Assembly: GCF_035046485.1 (NCBI RefSeq)
Contig: NC_085138.1
Coordinates: 19,411,440-19,475,439 of the forward strand
DNA: 64,000 nucleotides
Direction: 5' to 3'
From: Aedes albopictus
Taxonomy: Eukaryota; Arthropoda; Insecta; Diptera; Culicidae
Shown: in pieces, positions 22,562-34,600 of the stretch
Layout: each line of letters starts with the position of its first letter
Numbering within the stretch: position 1 is the stretch's first letter
Made by a program: the position numbers and the translations under genes
Notes under the pieces: generated by a model
Databases searched by the model: none
The model's input: the letters and a program-made list of their open reading frames with translations, nothing else
What the model was told of the DNA's origin: nothing

Positions 22562-22637
22562 ATGTCGTGCGAAGTGAAACTGCTGGCCAATGTGGACGAT
22601 TTACGCGAAGTGCAGGAACAGTTCGGGCTGAGCTCAG
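22562..22637 (+). CDS. RAB3GAP2: RAB3GAP2 exon 1 (start codon)
   Basis: Encodes residues 1-25, beginning [20 protein letters not shown]. It resembles the short N-terminal leader of animal RAB3GAP2, which also opens with Met-x-Cys. The donor is CAG|GTTTGT at 22638 and the exon ends in phase 1. Joining to 25525 gives ...[18 protein letters not shown] in one frame. This ATG was chosen because it is the only one giving the family-like leader in frame. Confidence 0.8.
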
Positions 22638-25600
22638 GTTTGTTTTGGTTCTGAGATTGTGCAAAAATGATTTGCTTTCGTGGGAGGTATTGATTTAGTT
22701 GGTAAGCGTAGTACATGAAATCAGTAATGTAATTATGGATTGTAGATTATACTCTTGTGTACGGAAAAGAATCTGTGTAGTTTGAAACAACCAGCAGTGC
22801 ATTTCTTGGTTCTTTAACACTAAAAATATATGTTTCCTAGGTAGGGGAAGACAGATTAAGGCAGACCTCCAGAAGATTAGCAAGAAATTGTCATTTCCTA
22901 TAAAATGTTGCCTTGAACTCTGCTAGAGTTGACACGGGAGACAGTGTTATTTTTACTATCTTCCATATCGTTCATCATCATTCGCCTCGGAATGCAAATC
23001 TGAACTTCCAGTGGACTGATCTATAATTGAAAATTTTGTCAATTGTTTACTACATGTAACAAACGATCTAACCATCTAACTCTTGATGCTATGCCCCTGC
23101 TGATTTGCACATTGCTTAAACTAAACATGATTCAAACGCCATTTTGATGATAAAACATTCAAAGGCTAAAATAAGTTAAAATTATAAATAAACTTTATTG
23201 GTTTGCATAAGCTGTGTGTTATAGAGATAGACCCCCAAAAAGCAATTTCAGTGAATCATTTCTGCATAATTAATCATTGGCGAAAGTGGAGTTCTGATAC
23301 TCACTTGAAGAAGAAGCGACCTTTGCCTAGTAATAGAGTACAATAAGAATTTCAGTTTGAACGAGCTCAACTGGGCCCGCAGCCATGGCCTATTCTTATT
23401 AAACTCTCCCTTTCCGGCCGATTGGCCCTCCTTGACATTTTTAACCGGGTATAGCAAAATTAAGCTGTATCTGCCGAGTGGAAAAAAAAGGTTAGTTATA
23501 CCTATACTCAAAGAAACCTGACAACCTTCAAGAGATGGTCTATACAAGGGCGCATGTTCAACTACGTAGCCAACTTCCAAGAATGACATCCCGCAATAGT
23601 CTGTTGTTTGGGTCACACTGTTTCTCATCGCAATGAGCTCAGTATTTGAACCTCATAGTGTACGCCGATGATTATGACCCAAGTATTCTTCAACACGTAT
23701 CACGCAGAAAAAACATGGTAAATTCAAAAATATTTGAGGTAAATTCAAATAAATTGTCTATTTGTTCAGGCCACAAACATAAAACTGTTTGAAGTAAATG
23801 AAACGTCACATTTGAAGCGAATGCAATTCATGTTTGAAACAAACATGCATCTTCTGACAGGTTATGTTAGAAATGAATGTAAACATTTTTGTTTTGCGTG
23901 GCAGGGCGGCCCTACGAAAATCTTTGCTTCCCCAATCAATTTTATAAATTGTTTCCTATCACTAAGAAAATACACCATATCCAATACCAACATCATTTGG
24001 ATCGCATACGCTCCCGAGAACAACGGAATTTCGTTGATTTTTTTTCAGGGAAACTCGAAACTTTTTGGAGGAGGAAATCTCCTTCGCACTTGCTGCTGGC
24101 ACTTGTGAGTTTTGTTTATGTTCTCGACGGCGGAACGGAGGGCTTCTCAATGGGTATTATAGAAATCAATATGTAAGTGAGTTAGTTTTAAAAAATTTAA
24201 TTTAAGTTTTAAATATTTTATCAGTTTACCGAATAAACATGAATATTTTTGTTTCAAGCGAACGAAATTTGTCTCCGTGTAATGAGGCTCTCGAAGTTCT
24301 AGCTAATCAGGGGTTTCCTTCGGTTCATCAGAACTCGAGGTATACGAGGAATGCAACTTAGCACTTCAATCGGGAAGCTTTCCTTCGTAGAGTATAAAAA
24401 CGACTAGGAGAGATGTTGAACATTTCAGAACAACAACAACAACAACAACAGTTCAGAAGGTGCGGTTGGTAGCAATACAGTCTATTGCCTATGTAACATA
24501 CAAACACTAAAAGTAGAATGTTCAGCACGAGCAGAGTTGAAGGTGGAACTCAGCTTAAAAGGATCAAAGATCAATGATTTTTCACCGACTGAAACGCTGA
24601 GAAAACGGGTTTAAAGCTGATTAGAGCTCTATGAGGCTCAATGAAGCTAGATGTAGTAAGGTAGATGGCGAGTTTTAGAGGGGTCGCTAGCCACGATACG
24701 CGAGACATTGTACTACGCTGCCTCTCCCAAACCTCTACAAAGACTCCCTCGTCCAAACATCACGCCATCGAAGATTTGATTATCTCGGCAGCCCATACGG
24801 AAGCCTCTGCTATGGTTTTGCAATTCCCGCAAGTTTCTCATCGATGGCCATCCCTTCATCGTTCGTCCCAGCCCCGGCTATCCCACGCAAGTATGCCAAG
24901 GACCCTGAAACAGCCGCTCAAAATGGTATACAACATCTATATCTGTCTGTATGTATGTCGTATCCCACAATCCATACTAATGCATATACTTTTTTCGTTG
25001 AAGTTGTGACTTGGTTATGCCATATTATTATGATCTAGTACACGCTAAAACTGTTCAGCACTAAAATGTGTAAGACCTACTCATAAATGCATAATTTCCA
25101 GACCACACAAAAATGAGTAGCAGTTACACATTCTCAAAAAACAGCTCGTGCACTCTTCTAGATGCGAAATGTTGATTTTTTTTTGTTTTCCAAGGTCACT
25201 AGTAATCCTACCTAGATTGGCGTACAAAAATTTTTGCGATTTTAACAATTTTGCGGACACTGGAGCTGATTTTGTAAATGTGCAAGGGTTACACATTTTT
25301 GGTGTAGTCTGGAAATTATGCACTTTAGTGCTGAGCGGCGTTAGCGTGTATGGCTTATAATCTTCACTTGGTAACGACAATGCCTAGCGAAATGACATCG
25401 CTGATAAGCTATAGTTAGGCAATGTGTTCAGGTTTTCACATTTTTAGCAGAATATTTTATGTTTATGTTATGATCACAAGTTAACCTTCCATTTCCTTAC
25501 TCGTTTCTCTATTTCATCTCACAGAGGAAAACTGGCTCAACGCCGTGTCATACTCGCTCTCCCCGGCCGGTGACATCCTCGCGTTCGGTCACGGTTCGAT

Positions 25601-28600
25601 CCTGATCATCCTCACGTCCAAATGGGACCGCCAGCGGCAGCTCAGTGTCTTCAGGATCGCCTGGAAGGGTGCGATCGACGATCCGAACTGTCTGATCACA
25701 AGTGTCCTCTGCACGCCGATCGTCGGCCAGGGCAATTCGTCGACCAGTGTGGTAGATTTCAGTTTCATTGTAGTGGGGTTGGATAGTGGGCAAGTGTTGT
25801 TTTATGGCGAGAATGGGACGTTGATCCACGCGCAGCTGTTCCACCAGGAACCGGTGCAAGCGATCAAGGCACAGAGTGGGAAACATATCAACGAAGAGCT
25901 GTACGTGTTTCATCCGTCGTGTGTAGTGATCGTGCAGGGTGCGCAGCTGTTCCCTTTGTTGAGAAGCCTGAAGCAGCAAATCGGGCGGTATGGGTTGGGG
26001 AGTCCGCGAGTGAACGAAGCGCAGGAAGTGATCGCGTGTCGTAAGTGGAACTATGGGAAGAATATGACCGTGCAGGATAGTGTTGTGGTGGGGCTGCAGA
26101 AAACCTGCACGTTCGATCACCTGTTGACGGCTAGTCTGGAGGGTGGGTTCTTTGCGAAGTATCGACATGCTCCGCCGCAGAATTCGTTGATCGTGGCGGC
26201 CGGCATGAAGCCTTACATAGGGTTTCACTACGCTAAGGAGGGGTTCACGCAGCCTGTATTGGCAGATGTGGCGAGGGCCGTGGCAAGCAAGATCAAATCA
26301 GCACTACCGTAAGTATGAAACCTATCCCAAGTAATCACTAATATTGAAGGTATTGTTTAATCAGTGGTTGTTCGGGTCTCTAAACTAAGCAACTGTTTAT
26401 TGAATGTTGAGAATCTTTGACGTTCACAGGTCCTGGTTTGGTGGATCGTCAACTTCGCAAGCTCCCGCAGAGCCACAGCTGCCGCCTTCGGAACCGTTGA
26501 TCTGCCGCTTTGGGCTTTGTGATATTCAGCGAAACGCTTTCTCCGTTTGGTTAGCTCCAAACTACACCCTGGCAGCCGTGGCGGACAGCTTGGGCCGAAT
26601 AGTTCTGGTGGATTGCATGAAGGGGATCGCGTTAAGGATTTGGAAGGGTTATCGGGATGCGCAGTGCGGGTTTGTCGAAGTCACTGAAAAGGTCGCTAAG
26701 GATGCGGTAACGAAGCAGGATCGACGGAAAGCAATGTTCTTGGTGATCTACGCCCCACGGCGGTCGGTATTGGAAGTGTGGTCGTTGCAGAACGGTCCCA
26801 AGGTAGCCGCGTTCTCTGCTGCTAAGAATGGTCAATTGGTGTACAATACGCACAGTTTTATGGGGGTGAGTGCGGGAAGTAGTAAGGTGAAGTACACTGG
26901 GCATGGATGTACATTTTTCGATCCAAGTGACAACTCGTTGAAAGAAATCAGTATTCCGTTTCATTGTGCGCTCAGTGATTCCAAGTCGAAGACTGCCAAA
27001 GATCTGCATTTGTTGAAGAGGTTGAAGATCTGTTTGAAAGCGGGAGATGGGAGTGAAGCCGAAGAGCTCGAAGAGATGGTAGAAATGTGCAAAAGCTTTG
27101 AAACCGATGAGATTAAGCAGCAGTGCGTCGAGATGCTTGTGAAACACAAGAAGATCAAGGCAAAGCTGTTCCGTAGTGCTGTAGAAGTATTTGGGAGATT
27201 CGATGAAGACGAAGAAGTTCAGGAACTTGAGCATGACGGTAGACGTAAGCATTTGAAGGTGATCTGCGAGAATTATCGGAAACTGACACTGTTCTACTTG
27301 TTCTTGGTGGGAGAGTTATCTGTCGAAGATCTAGTCAACAAGTGTCCTAAGGAGCCGGAGATAAGCAGTGAAGAAGACAAATGTCCTGAAGAGCAGATTA
27401 CAGATGACCAGACAGATTCCGTTGATGATCAGTCACAGCTGGACATAAAGGATATCGAGCCAACGGCTTCCAAACTCAACTTGGATGAAAACGTGAAGCT
27501 ATCCGAGCTGGAGTTGGCTTCGATTGGGAAACTTATCGAACTGCTCGCAATGAATAGCTCTTCGGAAGGTACTTCGACAACTCGGGTCACCTTCGAGGAA
27601 ACGACCGCCAAAAGCAATACCTTCCAGGAATACATATCGTACTTCAATGTGTCTAACGAAGGCTTGATTCTGCTCAAGGACGACTCCGGCCATTTACACA
27701 GCTCTCTGGGTAGAATCATCTTTGAAGATATTTACCAGAGTAACGGCGCTAGGTTAACAGGTTTCGTTACCGCTGCAAGTACATCCGGCTTGATGTACGA
27801 TGACCTTTTGAAGCTGTTCCTCGCGTACTGGCTTCGCATTCCCTTTGTGTATAAAGATATAGCAGAACTCGCTGAAGATCTGAACAAGTTCAACAAAGTT
27901 CTTCGCCGGATTTGTTCCCTTGTGGAAGAGCGAATACGCTTTGAAAACAACACCATCTGCCTTTGGTGGCAAAATGCTCGAGAATACCTATTGGAGTCGC
28001 CTTGCGCGTTGCGTGGATTACTGGCAGCGATCTTGTGCCGTAACGAAGCGTTGAAATACGAGGAGCACAGTGATGAGGATGATTACCAGTTCGAAGAGGT
28101 ATCCCAGGAAGCATGTCAGTGGACACTGCTGATCGGGAAACTCGATGACGTATCCGTACTGGGAGCGATCCTTGCAGAAAACCTGAAATGCTTGAACCCA
28201 AAGCATCCATGTTTGAAGTATCAAAAACCAGACGTTAGCTTGAAGGAGATTCTGAAGGGAGGACAGGGAATCGTAGCGGAGATTGTTGCCAAGTGGGTTG
28301 GTGCTACTGGAATCGATCCGGAGAAACTTGTGATTGAAGTCCCGGAGGAAGCAGTTGAAGACGAGAATGCCGGTGTTCAGGAACCTGCGGCTACCGAAAA
28401 AAAGGAACGAAAACGTTTGGAGTTGCTCAAACAGAACCTTATCGAAACGAGTGAGTATGGAGGAAGTAGCGACTCAGAATTAGATCCCGTACTTTACAAC
28501 CTGAGTATTCTTCGACAACACTTCCCGTTCAGTTTGGACAGCGGAACTCTACTAAGTCATCTCGCTTGGGAGTACATCTGCGATTGGAGCAAAAATATGT

Positions 28601-31600
28601 CCAATATTGACCTACTCTCTGCCGGGTTAGCATGTCTTAAAGCAATCCCCCGTCTGCAATACTCCATGAAACATGGCCTATGCTGTATGATCTGGAATGC
28701 TCACCTCAAAATCCCCCTGGAAGCTACGAAAAAGCTCGTTAACAAGGTTGGTCGTCTCCCGAAAGAAAAGCTCTGCCTCCAGGACATTGGGATATCGGAC
28801 GCCTTGGTGCCGCAGTATCTGGAGAACTGCCTCGAGTTCTTCGATCATTTCAGTAACTCCATTGACCACGACAAGCTGGAATTAAAGTTCGAGGAACTGC
28901 TTCAAGATGGCCCTATTCCGCTAACAGCCCTGGCGGTTCAACAAAATTCAGCCAACATGGCGCTTCTGAAACTACATCACGAACTAACAACCGTACTGCT
29001 CATTCTGACGTCGTTCAACGTCAAATACCAAAAACCGATCCAGCAGTTCTACGACGGCATGGCCAACCAGTCGTTCTTCGCCGAGATCAACCGGCAGTTG
29101 GCGTACAGTTTGCCGAAGGCGGATCTCCTGTTGAAGCGGGTACGGTTTGAGTTTCTCTGCAAAACCATCACGGCAACGATGGATCTTATTCGAGAGGACA
29201 TGGAAAACGTGTTCTACACCGATCACATCGCGTGGATGGAGAGGATCGAGCAGTTGGCCGAAGTGTGGGAGATCAGCGTGACGGAACTGAAGAAACATCA
29301 GGTGAGTGTTGGATTTAATATTGATTTTAGCATTGAATGTTGGTATTTGGTGTTTCTACCCAATAATCCCATTTTTTCATGTAGAATTCCTCCCAGATTT
29401 CCCTCAGAGGTTTGGAGATTTGATTGAAACAATTCTAAATAGAGTTTAAATTAGGGCGAAAGTAACATGAGAGAGTTCTCTTCATCGACTCTCTCTTCTT
29501 CAAATTAAATTGACAAGATGCAAGCATGGTTGCACTTTTTGGTCATTAATCGCTAGGTTGCGATGCAATCTAGCGTCTAAGTGTAAAAACAGTTCGATTG
29601 AATTTACATCTTGTCACCTTAATTTGCAGAAGAGAGAGTCGATGAAGAGAACTCTCTCATGTTACTTTCGCCCTTATTTAAACTCAATCTAGAATTATTT
29701 CCGAAATTTCTCCTTGGAATTTTTCTAGGATTCCTGGATACTGACCGATTTTCCTGGAGATTTTCACAAAGATCTCACACAGCTTCTTTACAGAATGTCT
29801 TCCACAACTATTTCCGATATTCTGACTGTAATCGCACATCAGTCCCATTTCATATTCGTATGGGACAGTTATGCGATTATAGGTACTATTGCTCCCAGAG
29901 CCCTTTGCGGAATTTGCATTTTCCCAAAGAAATTTTCGTACTTTTCAGATCTCAGTCGCGGAATTTCTTCTAGAGTTTCTCTCGGGATTCCTCTTGAATG
30001 ATTTTCTATAGTCGATTGGTCGGTGTTCTTGAAAAATCCCCAAGAAAACTGCCAGGAATTTCTTCCAGAGATTCTACAGGAGTTGCTCATGGAATTTCTA
30101 CTAGAGCTACTCCAAGGATTTCTTAATAAAGTTTTCACGAATTTTCTATAAGAGTATCACCGGGGATTCTTCCGAAAATTCTCCTGAAATGTTTTCAAGA
30201 AATTTCCGTGAGCCTTCTCTTGAAGTCTCACCTTAGGTTTCTCTCAAAGATTCACTCGAAACATCTCTTAGAAGATTTCCTCCGGTGTTGCTCTATAGAC
30301 GTCTCGCATTTTTTTTTCTGGATCCATCCTGGACTTTCTACTGAGGTTTTTTTTGAGGTTTCTCTCGGAGTTTCTTTTGGGATTTCTGTAAGTACTATTG
30401 GAGATATTTTTCCCGCGATTTCTTTCAGCAAGTTTTCCAGGCTTTTCCTCGTCCCTGTTTACACGATTTAATAATCCTCCATTGATTATTTTTCTGAGTT
30501 AAATATTCTCCGAAACCCTAATGGAAATTGTCCTGAGATTCTGGGTGCTCCTTTTGGGATTTCCAAAATTCTCCCGGAAATCTAGCAGACATTTTCCAGG
30601 ATATTTCCACAAAATAGCTCATACGATAACACACAAAGTTCTTTGGAAGATATTTCCTGGAGATATATTGAAAGAAATCCTGTTGAAATCTTGCAAGAAA
30701 CCCCCGAAAATATCTATTGAATGAATCTTGAAAGGAACATCAGCAACAATTCTTCAGAAACAGTTCTGAGAATTCCGAATTTAATTATGCGAATAAGAAA
30801 TATAAAGTAAATCAAGGATGAACTCTTAAAGACTCTAAGAGAAATCCAGGGAGGAAAATCAAGACAAATCCAGGAAAACTTTGGAAGAAATTCGTAAAAA
30901 CCGCATTATTTCGAAAAACGTTGTAAAAAATCGCGTAAAAAATCATGTTACGGTGTTTAAAACATTTTTATTGGTTTCAAGGGGTTCCTCATATTTAGTT
31001 GATCCCGGCTTTATTACATTCTTTTGTCGAGATTTGCACAGCTGAGCACTCGGAAATCACATTTTAACTGATATTTCAGCAAAAACTTAAGTCTATTTAT
31101 AGCAGTACTCACTCATGGGCACCGCTGGAATCATACTTCAAGTATTTGGCCGAGAATTCAGCAAATGAATTTCAACCGAGAATTGCACAGCCGATCTCGA
31201 CATTCTGTCTTAAATGTGCAAGATGCTTCAGAGGAGCTTTTAAAAGCGTTTCAAGGCGTTATGGAGCGTTTCAGAAAGGTTTCAGTAGCGTTTGAGGGGA
31301 TTTCAAGGAGTTTCAGGTGGGCTTTAATGGATGTTTCAGAGAGGTCAGGGAGTTTCAGGGAGCTCCAGAATATTTCAGGTAAGCTTTTAGGTGTGTTTCG
31401 ATGCGTTTCAGGGCGCTGCAAGAGATTACTGGACGATTCAGAGAGGGTTCAGATGGGTTTCAGGCGGTTTTAGGGGGCTTCAGGAGGTTTCGGGTGTTTC
31501 TGGTGAGCTGTTAGTAATAGGGCGTCTCAGTGTTGTTTCAGTAGCATTTGAGGGAATTTCAGAAGGTTTCAGAGATTCCCGGATGATTCAGGAAGGCTTT

Positions 31601-34600
31601 TGAGGCGTTCCAAGGCGTTTCAGGATGTTTCAAGGAGTTACAGGTTTTTTCAGGGAGGGTTCAGATACGTTTCAGGGAGTTCAAGGGGTTTGAGGATGAT
31701 TCAGGGGAGCGTATAATTAAAAGGCGTTTCAGGGTGATTTCAGAGGCGTTTGAGGTAATTTCAGGAGATGTCAGGGGTTCCCGGATGTTTCAGATGGGCT
31801 TTTGGGGGCGTTTCAAGGCGAAACCCACTGAAAACCGTCCAGAACTCCCTGAAATCCCGTAAGACCTCCTGTAACGCCTCTGTAACGATTTTTATGTTGA
31901 AAATAAAAACACCGACGAGGCTTCGTTGTCCAATCCCAGGCACTGACTGATATCGCTACCAGCGCAGTGCTTCTTCTTTATTCAGTCCTTTATTCATACA
32001 ATCCAACATTTGAAACCCGCTGAAAATTTTCTGAACCTTCCTGAAATGCTTCCGAAATCACCCTAAAACTTCATTGGACCCAACGTACCTGAATCGCACC
32101 GAAATTCCCGAAAACGCTTATGTAACACCTCTGTAACATCCCGGAAACCCTAAAAACTACAGTGTGCTATTTATTGTTGTAGTCCCAACAATCATTATTG
32201 CTGAACAACAGATGAATAAGCTGCTCTTAAGCATGATTTTAAAAAATGGCTGAATAAGCTGTTGTTCACAGAATTAATTTCGGGCTTGATTAAGGCATAC
32301 TAAGTAGGATCTGGGACCATTTGGGCAGGAGCACCTATTTTGGGCACTTGCTGCTATAACTCAGTCAATTTTGAACCGATTGACTTGATTTTTGAAACAC
32401 GATCAGGAAGGCGCAGTATCTAGCTATGTTCAAAAATTCAAGTCAATCGGTTTGAAATTGACTGAGTTATAGCAGCAAGTGCCCAAAATAGGTGCTCCTG
32501 CCCAAATGGTCCCAGACCCTACTGGTGCTCTCTTCGATTGTAGTATGGATGTTGTCGAAGTTGCCAGCAAGTTTTGTGAGTTTGTGCTTTTGCTTCTGCA
32601 CTTCATCGTAGGTGAGATTCTGGGTGCAAGAGAGTTCCCGTGAACCTTTGGAATCTTCGCGAGGTTACTTGAAGAATTTCTCTCAGAAGTTCTGAAATTT
32701 GTGGAAAGGTTTCTCTCGGTATTTCTTCCAAACCTTTTTCCAGAATTACTTACTTACTTACCGTATTTATGTTATTCGCAATGGGGATTTTTACGGGTGG
32801 CTTATTGGGCCTACGCCAACACTCCTGTCTCGCCGGAGGGCCATCGTGCCAGTTCTGTTTAACGTCCCAACCAACACTGGGACGACCACGCTGATGGGGC
32901 TACCACCTTGGATCTAGCTGGGCGTGGTGCAGCGTTTCTTACTCAGCCGCTGGATGCCAAAACAGACGCTGTTTGAGCCGCACCTCCTTGGTGAACAGAC
33001 ACTCGGATCGTACCTCCTCAATCTAGCTGAAGTCAGAAGGACAACAGTGCCCAGGCTGCACTACCAGCTAAGCACACAACTCTTAGCTGGCGGTCTTTGT
33101 CATCGCTTGACCCGTGGAAGCATGAGGTAGGAACTTGTGAGGACCAGAGCTATATTGGACGCTCTCCTTATCGACTCACCGTTTTGCAGCCCAAGAATTA
33201 CTTACAGAGCACTTCACGATTTTTTCTTACAGGTTTTCCAGTATCCCTTCTATAGTATTCTCTTTGACATGTGTACCAGTTACCTCTGAATCCTTAGGAG
33301 TTCCTTCCAAGATTTCTTCTGGAGATTTTTATGGTAGTACAACCGTTATTGCTTTGTGTGATATTTCTTATATTTGCTTGCCAAAATTTCTCCTGGACTA
33401 CTTCTCGAAATAAACTAAACGGGATTTTTCTATCATTTCCTCCCATTCTTTAAGAGGTTATCTCAGATCTCTGTTTTTTTCACTCAGAGCCTTGACAAGG
33501 ATTTCTCCTATGACATCACGAAATTTGGGAGGAATTATTGAGATTTCTCTTTGAGGATTTTTCTGGATTCTTTCCAGAGTTGCTACAGGAATCATTCAAA
33601 ACTAACTACTGCAAAAATCTCGGGAGAAACTTTATCCCTATATTTATTGGAAGAAATCTCGAGAAGAACTTCCTAATAAATTACGAAAATAATTATTGGA
33701 GAACTCCCGGGACGATTTCTGAGAGATAAAGCCCGAAAAGAACTCCAAGAGAAATTCTAAGAAAAGCAGTAGTAAAAGTCCCAAAAAGTCCTCCTTGAGA
33801 AATTCCATGAGTAACATCCGCAAAAATCACTGAAGGAACTCTGAAACTTAGGAAAAAATCCTGGCAGAAACTCCTGGTAATATCTCGAGAGAAACACTGT
33901 CAGAAATCATGGAAGAAGCAATCACATCAGGAACTTTGAAAGAAATTCTGGAGCACTCCCAGGAGAACCTCTTTGTTAATTTCTCGACGGATTCAATGGA
34001 TAAATTCTTGGAAGGATTTGTTTGATGAATTTCTACTTCCCAGATTCCGCTTGGCATTTGCATAATCTTTAAAGAATTAACTTGTCATTGTTTCCGAAAG
34101 CATCTGCATGACTTCAGATTTTTTTTTTTGTTCCTCTACTTGCATAACAAACTCAGACATTTCAAATGTTATAACGTTTAACGTTTAACGGTTAACGTTT
34201 TGAATAGTATTCATTTTTTGTGGAGCGGATCTGGTGTGATGGTTAAATCCTCTGACTATCACGCCAAGGACTTGGGTTCAAATCTCACTTCCTTCAAATG
34301 GAAAGTCAAAGCGTGGGTCCCGAGGTGAATTAGCCTAGGGCTAAAAATCTCGTTAAAACAGCTAAAAAAGTATTCATTTTCAATGTGCGTCCCATAGTGA
34401 AAGTACTGTAGTAGTTTCCAGTGTCAGGATATAATTAATTACAGGACAAAGACGGTGTGCTCTATGTAAATTCCAGTTAGGCAAACTTCTTTCCCGAAAA
34501 CCCAAGCCTACTCTATTTAATTTATGCCATCCACTTGAAGATCATGATTAATTTTTCATTTGAATCATTCACCCACAATTTCCTACTAGTTCCGTCTCCG

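Noticed and set aside
23248..23628. 126-codon minus-strand frame in intron 1
   Set aside because: No known motif, no codon bias, and antisense within an intron; chance frame is more likely.
23698..24282. DNA element with CACGCAGAAAAAA / CACGGAGACAAA ends
   Set aside because: Inverted similarity is short and mismatched, with no target duplication; left as a note in intron 1.
25548..26228. 226-codon frame antisense to RAB3GAP2 exon 2
   Set aside because: Shadow of a GC-rich conserved coding exon.
29302..29427. Extension of the RAB3GAP2 frame past exon 3
   Set aside because: A strong GTGAGT donor precedes it and the peptide loses family character; exon 4 joins in frame.
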